Source: Dipteris shenzhenensis
Lineage: Eukaryota; Polypodiophyta; Polypodiopsida; Gleicheniales
Strand: one strand, 5' to 3'
DNA: 64,000 nt
Assembly: GCA_047967505.1 (NCBI GenBank)
Contig: CM106538.1
The position numbers and the translations under genes were made by a program. Each line of letters starts with the position of its first letter. The stretch's first letter is position 1. Under the pieces are notes generated by a model that searched no databases, had not been told where the DNA came from, and was given only the letters and a program-made list of their open reading frames with translations. Below are positions 58,648-64,000 of this stretch, in pieces.

Positions 58648-59780
58648 GATTCTCATCACAAGTTCAACAAGTAAAACCAAAGTTTGTTTGCTTACAAGGC
58701 CTTTGTGTATGTACTTTCTAGCAAGGCAGTGAATGCAATGCTCATTCTTTGAAGCCCTAGTGGCTAAAGCGGATTGTACATGTGGATTGAGTTTTCAGGT
58801 AAAGGCTGAAAGTTTCCCAAGATAGTCAAGCATAGTCAAGCAGAAGGGGCCTGCTAGAATGTTGCATATGGATAAGTGACAGAGGAGAAGATCCAGAAAT
58901 GGCTGGACATCCTGGAGAGTAAGGTTCCTCGTTCAGAAGGATTGGGGTTTGTTAGGTGAAGATTTGATATAAACTTAGGGTTAGAGGCTGAACCATACCT
59001 TTAAAATCCTTTTTTATTCTCTAACCCAAGGAGCAAATTAAGCAATGCCAAGGTTCAAACCGAGTTGTCGAAAGAATTGCACATGTGGAAGAGTTCAACA
59101 CCTATGAGCTCAAGAAACAGAATTCCAGGCTCAATAGTCTGCATATGAGATTTGACAACAAGCCCTTGAAGCCATAGCTGAGACCCAAAGACATACCCTC
59201 AAGGCTAAGATAACACACTGCTGCAGCAATGCAAGGCACAAAACAAGAAAACCGAACACCTCGAGACTGAGGCAGCAGCAAGACCAGCACCTGCAGGTCT
59301 AATTGTAGTGATCGAGGACTGAGATAGACTCCACACACAGCTAGAGCAGCTCCAAGCCAAGGGACCTGAGCAGAAAAGATAGCTGCTTGAGATCCATGAC
59401 CTTTTGAGCCAGCCTATCTGCCTTCCCGATGAACACACCTCTAAGTTCCCTTGGCACCAAGATTTCCATTACCCAGATGATGCCACATGGTCATAAGGAC
59501 CCTGTTCCAGCACAACCAATTCCATCACTCCCAGTTGATGGGCCACCCCCTAGAAGCTGTGAGTCCGGCGTCCATGGGCACAAAGAATCAGGTCCATGAG
59601 CCTTAGCAACGTTGGCAGCATGCAATTTGCCAAAATCCATCATTTTCTAGGATTTCGACTCTAAGCCAACCAGGCCAGGTCCGTGAGGACTGCACCTGCT
59701 GAGCAGTGCCACTCCGAGCATTCTGTGCATTCTGAGCACCTACTTGCACTGGAATCTCCTGATAGGAGCTCCAAAGGGGC
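58648..59780 (+). other. Gag-like coiled-coil debris
   Basis: No intact gene. Between 59040 and 59460 the plus-strand frames give charged Gln/Glu/Leu-rich pieces (QTELSKELH, LHTQLEQLQAKGPEQK) broken by stops, in the style of the fragments at 1123-1452 and 60848-61137. It lies just upstream of an LTR promoter. Confidence 0.35.
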
Positions 59781-60726
59781 CCCCAAAGGCTGGCCTAAGA
59801 TGTGGGGAGGAGCATGAATGAAGAGCTTTTTATAGGCAGCCGCAGCTCCCTGTGAAATACGTCCAAGGGCCTTGTTTTGAGGGCCAAGGACCAGCGGACT
59901 AGGTCGGTTTTAGCCGACCTGCCAGTGCTGGCTGGTTGGCTGGGTTTTAGGCCCTATTTAAGGGCTCCTTTGCCTCCTCATTTCCTCATTCAGTCCTAGC
60001 TTATAGAAGTTCCACTCCAGCCCTCGTGTGCAGCCCCTGTCCTCTCTAGAGGTCCCTTGTACAGCAGCAGTAAACCAGCAGTACAGATCGGGCTCTCTAG
60101 GAGGGTGTACATGCAGCACTTTAGCAAATGGAGGGAGGGAGGTTTGGACCAGCAAATGGAGGGAGGTTTGGTGTCTATTGCAACAGCTCTTTCCAATTTT
60201 ATTTTACAGTTTTCTCAGCTCACTTGCAGCTCTCATCTCTCAGCTTTCACTCAGTTCTTCTCTTAGTTTCTGAGCTCCATATCTCGGCTCTTCCATCCTC
60301 AGTTTCACCTCCGTTCACACCTCTCACTCACGCAGTTTCACTGCATGCCCGTGGAGAGCACTAGCCTCTTCGATAGCCTCGCACAGTGGTCTACAGTGTC
60401 AGTGTGGGCAGCACTGAGGCCTTGGTTGTGGCTGGACTGTTTCTCAGGCTTTGTGGGTCAGCTGACAGTGTTCAAGGTGTCAGCCTCAGAGTTGCATTAC
60501 GTGCACTTTTGAGGAGTGTCTTTTGTATTTTCAAGTTCTCCAAGTTTAAAGCAAATTCTCTTCTAGGGGACCCTTAGTGGATACAGGGACCCAATCGGTC
60601 AACTTCATTTTTCTAACCCTAAACCTTTTCTCTTCCTCTCTGTGGTGCATACACAAATACGTCTCACAATAAGGTTTAAAGAAGGTCTTGCTGCGATCAC
60701 ACGATCATTAACTGTTGGATGTTACA
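59780..60726 (+). mobile_element. LTR with TATA box, related to 31440-32460
   Basis: Shares the GGGGCCCCCAAAGGCTGG block (59775-59792) and AGCTTTTTATAGGC with the segment at 31598-31720. GGTCGG, CCGACC and GCTGGTTGGCTGG motifs precede the TATA box CTATTTAAGG (59954-59963). It ends GATGTTACA at 60726, one base before a primer-binding site. The 5' end is not exactly resolved. Confidence 0.65.
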
Positions 60727-60727
60727 T

Positions 60728-60739
60728 TGGTATCAGAGC
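60728..60739 (+). other. Primer-binding site
   Basis: TGGTATCAGAGC, the perfect initiator-Met tRNA complement, directly after the LTR end. A 33-base repeat (TTTGTAATC.AGCTTGAGTAC) occurs twice just downstream (60747-60812). Confidence 0.9.
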
Positions 60740-60847
60740 TTTGGTTTGTAATCCAGCTTGAGTACCGTGAGTGCATGTTTGTAATCTAGCTTGAGTACTG
60801 TGAGTGCATGTTTGTGTTGAGATCTGGAAAGGCCACACATCCAAGCA

Positions 60848-61137
60848 TTATGGAGCAAGACTTTCAAGAAGATAAAGATAGTCAGAAGAGTACGGTTCCG
60901 CTAAGCACTCAAGCAATGTTGGAGAAGCTTATGAATGAAATCGACTCCTCTTGTCCCAGCTAGAAGAAAACTCATGGCAGCTGGAAGAAAAAGGAAGACA
61001 GTTGGCGGAGACAAAGAAGCTGTTACGCTCTAGCCGAGGTAGCATGACCTCGGAAGAATCAGTCGACATTTCCCTTATAGGATCTATCTTTGTAATATAT
61101 GTGTTTGTGCTTTATGTAAATGATCGGGAGGGATTAA
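60848..61137 (+). pseudogene. gag N-terminal fragment
   Basis: ATG at 60848 opens MEQDFQEDKDSQKSTVPLST... to a stop near 60962. The coiled-coil continuation QLEENSWQLEEKGRQLAETK is in another frame at 60951-61150. It is cut off at 61137 by the LTR of the next element, suggesting nested insertion into gag. Confidence 0.5.
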
Positions 61138-61490
61138 TGTCAAGGTCCTAGGTGAGGGTTGATAGCACCAGACTAGATAGATCTGAGACCAAGGGCCTAG
61201 TGCAAAGATTGTGCCTAGGGGCAAGGAATTAAATGCATCCCAAGAGAGGGGTGAAATGTTGCATTAGGAAGGCCCTATATGGATGACATGTGGCATCTAG
61301 ATCTATCTAGGGATTTGGGGTCTGTCAAGGCTAGTGAGAGAAGATAAGGATTTAGTTTTACGTGATTTCGTACACAGCTCTATCTCTCTTGCTTGGGAGT
61401 CTTGGCAGAATTGGCTGGGAGGAAAAGAAAGGTGCTACTCCCGTGATATCTGCAGTGAGAAAATCAGAGATAGGTGACAGATAGCTGACA
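61138..61490 (+). mobile_element. 5' LTR (353 bp) of a Ty3/gypsy-type element
   Basis: Starts TGTCA and ends TGACA, a perfect 5-base inverted terminal repeat, followed two bases later by a primer-binding site. Gag-protease coding follows. The partner LTR is outside the window, so the target duplication (expected to match ATTAA before 61138) cannot be checked. Confidence 0.8.
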
Positions 61491-61492
61491 AT

Positions 61493-61504
61493 TGGTATCA
61501 GAGC
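61493..61504 (+). other. Primer-binding site of the 3'-end element
   Basis: TGGTATCAGAGC, two bases after the LTR end. Confidence 0.9.
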
Positions 61505-62615
61505 AGAAGGTTGGAGAGGAACGTAACGTAACGTAACATTGAGTGCAGAGAGCGAGTCTCGGGCGATCCTGGCAAGAGAACAGGGTTACGAAGGGGAAAG
61601 GTGTAGAGCGTCGGTGACGACGAATAGTGAAAGAGTAGTTGGACGGTTTGTGACGTCGTGACGCTGCGCTGAGCGGGAGACCTGAATATACCACGCTGAA
61701 CGGAAGGCGAAGGACTGTCGCAGCCACCCGTCGAATTGCTGGTTTCGAAGATCGATTGACAAAAACCTTAGCAGAAAGGCGGCCACTGGTGGTGTTTAAG
61801 GAATTTATAGAAGTCATTCGACGGGGAGCGCAGACTGGTCGTGAACGTTTAAGGATTGAGTTTTTTACGGCACAGGAGACGTGAAGCGCAGGCAAAAAAA
61901 AAAAAAAAAAATCGTTGACGAAACTTGGTGGAGCGCAAGTCGACGGGCAGACTGCTGCGGAACCATGACGGACACCTGGGGGTCTAACGAAGAAATTAGC
62001 TGACAGTTGGTTGGCGCTAACGAACCTACGTTCCGTGGGCTGGGAGATTTAACGACAGAATATAGTTGACAGCACGCCGCCATCTGTTTCGCCGTAGCTT
62101 TGGCCCTCCAAGCTCACGTAAACAGATCGTAGTTGGGACTTCTTTGGCCACTAGTTCCGCTTATATGCTGTAGCTAGTTGATTGCAAATTGCTCGGGCTG
62201 CAAGCTGTGGGATTCGAAGTTCAGGGAGCACTCTATCTATTTTCCCTTTTGGTTTTCGTTATTCCTGTTTTGTCGGAAGCAATTAGATTTTCTTGGTCAT
62301 CAGAGGTCGCAGTTGATGATGCTATGGCAAGAATAAATTATGCTTGAACAGATTATGCCTGTGTGTTTCAGTCGGAGTCAGATTGCAGGAATTTCCTTAG
62401 TATAGGGAAAAGCGCCCTCTGTGAGATATGCCTGTATTAAATGCTTGATTAGTGTGAATGTGGGATTGCAGGAATTCCCTAGTATAGGGAATTGTGTTCA
62501 GAGTGTTAGTACCCTGAATTGTGTCAGCTTGTGATTACAGTGTTCTAGGGGTGTTTTAAAAATTATTTAAAAAAAAAAAAAAAAAAGCCCCAAAACAAAA
62601 CACCTACTGAACTAA
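61505..62615 (+). other. Untranslated leader of the gypsy-type element
   Basis: 1.1 kb between primer-binding site and gag with no conserved frame. It includes three CGTAA units (about 61520), A-runs at 61894-61911 and 62570-62586, and two copies of GATTGCAGGAATT.CCTAGTATAGGGAA about 83 bases apart (62384 and 62467), possibly part of a packaging or translation-control structure (inference). Confidence 0.6.
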
Positions 62616-64000
62616 ATGGAAGCAGAAGAAGGAGCTTCCAGGAGGGACCCTGGTGAATCAGGAGTCCGGCCGACCCAGCAGGGATCGCGCCCAGTAGCTC
62701 ACACTTTATCTGGCAGGATTGCATTGCTGGAGGATGCCTTGCAACAGTTGTTAGCGCAGCAATTACAAGCCAATGCAGGGCAATCTGAACTTAGGAGAGC
62801 GTTACAGAGTATGTCTGCCAGACCTTCTCGAGAAGAGAAGGGAAAGGCTCCAATGGAACTGGAGTCTAGTGTCCATACGGTCGAGCCTAGGAAGGCTAAA
62901 GTGCCGAATATTGCGAATTACAGACCGGAAAAGTATTCTGGTCGGATGAACGACCGTAGCTCCGATGTCATTGAGACCTGGTTACACAAATGGGACGAGG
63001 CGTTCGCCATTTGTGAGATCAGAAATGACATCAAAAAGATCCGCGAGGCCACCCATATGTTTAGTGAGGCGGCGGATCGGTGGTGGATTAAACAACAAAA
63101 AGATGGCATAGCATCCACTACCTGGGAGGGGTTTAAAAGAGAGTTCAGGAAACACTTCTTACCTCCTGACGAGGGATCCCGAGCTTGGGATCAATATAGG
63201 AACCTTCGTCAGAGAAATTTATCAGTGGCAGAATACACTGATAAGTTTCGAGAGAGTGTAATGAAGGTTGACGAACCCCTGCCTCAATCAATCCAAGTGA
63301 AAGATTTCATATTTGGATTGAATGATCGAATAAAAATGGAAGTTCGGGCTAAGTACGCGAACACGCTAGATGATGCAATAGCTATAGCTCTGAACTACGA
63401 GGATGCCAAGGGCAGCAAGCCAAGTGGGTTTGCACAGGTCGGAACCCAGTATGGGTATCCGAAGAAGTCTGGGTTTAAGAAGAAGTGGGCTAGTAGAGGG
63501 AGTGGTTCGCAGCCGAGTGGTCAAGCCAAGCAGGCGAGACCGGCTGAAACTCCTAAACCGAGTACCACCATTGGAGTGAAAAGGAAAGTAACTCCAATGG
63601 CAGCCCGGGCTTGGTCTAAGTCTCCCTTGAACCCGGAACAAAGGGAAAAAGCGAGGAGAGAAGGCTTATGCTTTGGTTGCCTTCAACCTCATCAGTGGAG
63701 AGATTGTCCACGTAATAAAGATCGTCGGATGGCTGAGATGGTGATCTCAGAGTGCGACGTGGAGATGCAGGGAAGTCCCAGAGCGGAAGAGATGCAGATT
63801 CAGCTAGCGGGATCTTCTCAAAGGTTAGTACCTTGTTTGTTCTGTGTGTCTGTTACTAAGTTAGTGACGAGTGCACCTGATAACATCCTATCTAAGCCCG
63901 CAGCAACGGGGTATACAGTCTTCAATGATACGGAGTTAATCAAAATGAAAGGGCAAGTGGCCAGTCATGATGTCATTGTGTTGTTTGACTCAGCGTCAAC
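62616..64000 (+). CDS. Open gag-protease polyprotein, Ty3/gypsy type (partial)
   Basis: Uninterrupted frame of 461 codons from ATG 62616 to the window end. The order is typical of plant gypsy Gag: a short coiled segment (ALLEDALQQLLAQQLQ), then the capsid-like retrotransposon gag domain with KYSGRMND, IETWLHKWDEAF, ADRWWIKQQ, TTWEGFKREFRKHFLPP and LRQRNLSVAEYTDKFRE. A basic linker leads to a zinc knuckle CFGCLQPHQWRDC near 63670 (C-x2-C-x3-H-x4-C, spacing slightly unusual). The last residues, VLFDSAS, are the retropepsin active-site Asp motif in a variant form. Gag forms the particle and binds genomic RNA; the protease cleaves the polyprotein. With no stop or shift and a clean LTR and primer-binding site, the element looks young. 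The reverse transcriptase should follow outside the window. Confidence 0.9.
   Translation, partial: MEAEEGASRRDPGESGVRPTQQGSRPVAHTLSGRIALLEDALQQLLAQQLQANAGQSELRRALQSMSARPSREEKGKAPMELESSVHTVEPRKAKVPNIANYRPEKYSGRMNDRSSDVIETWLHKWDEAFAICEIRNDIKKIREATHMFSEAADRWWIKQQKDGIASTTWEGFKREFRKHFLPPDEGSRAWDQYRNLRQRNLSVAEYTDKFRESVMKVDEPLPQSIQVKDFIFGLNDRIKMEVRAKYANTLDDAIAIALNYEDAKGSKPSGFAQVGTQYGYPKKSGFKKKWASRGSGSQPSGQAKQARPAETPKPSTTIGVKRKVTPMAARAWSKSPLNPEQREKARREGLCFGCLQPHQWRDCPRNKDRRMAEMVISECDVEMQGSPRAEEMQIQLAGSSQRLVPCLFCVSVTKLVTSAPDNILSKPAATGYTVFNDTELIKMKGQVASHDVIVLFDSAS

Noticed and set aside
1-64000. tRNA, rRNA or CRISPR features
   Set aside because: No tRNA cloverleaf, rRNA segment or regularly spaced repeat array was seen; tRNA complementarity is confined to LTR primer-binding sites.

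Overview
This is nuclear DNA of a land plant with a large, repeat-rich genome. Support comes from a nuclear gene for the epsilon subunit of mitochondrial ATP synthase, a rubber-elongation-factor/SRPP family copy (a plant-only family), GT-AG introns up to 9.6 kb packed with retrotransposons, and many LTR and LINE remnants. A fern or gymnosperm would fit, but the sequence alone does not fix the lineage.

Layout. 1-2600: Ty3/gypsy tail, a (CT)n tract, a gag-like fragment and an LTR promoter. 2671-3488 (minus): two-exon ATP synthase epsilon gene. 3549-5592: unassigned. 5593-12230 and 12297-19247: two direct copies of a 6.6-7.0 kb segment made of LINE and Ty1/copia debris and (CT)n tracts, with later indels and nested duplications in the second copy. 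19540-34302 (minus): a seven-exon gene for a 352-residue protein, reconstructed here from donor/acceptor sites whose phases all agree. Its 3.7 kb intron 4 holds a LINE tail, a copia LTR end with primer-binding site, an antisense frameshifted REF/SRPP copy and a 320 bp repeat. Its 9.6 kb intron 1 holds a Ty3/gypsy element with both LTRs and a perfect 5 bp target duplication, inserted into a LINE endonuclease remnant, plus two further LTRs. 34640-40500: a degenerate plus-strand LINE. 40500-44660: AT-rich, no gene seen. 44930-50200: a minus-strand LINE split by an LTR-like insertion. 50200-53340: no gene seen. 53647-53924: a long hairpin. 54391-55745 (minus): a Rep/HUH-endonuclease-like gene, frameshifted. 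56467-56752: two RING-finger exons. 57828-60740: repeats, gag-like debris and an LTR with primer-binding site. 61138-64000: the 5' part of a young-looking Ty3/gypsy-type element (353 bp LTR, primer-binding site, 1.1 kb leader, open gag-protease frame) running off the window.

The host genes form no operon-like unit; they are islands in retrotransposon sequence. The points most worth a second look are the Rep-like gene beside a GC-rich stem-loop, the array of short palindromes in the U3 of the 25.9-30.1 kb gypsy element, the long hairpin at 53.7 kb, and the seven-exon gene with its element-filled introns.
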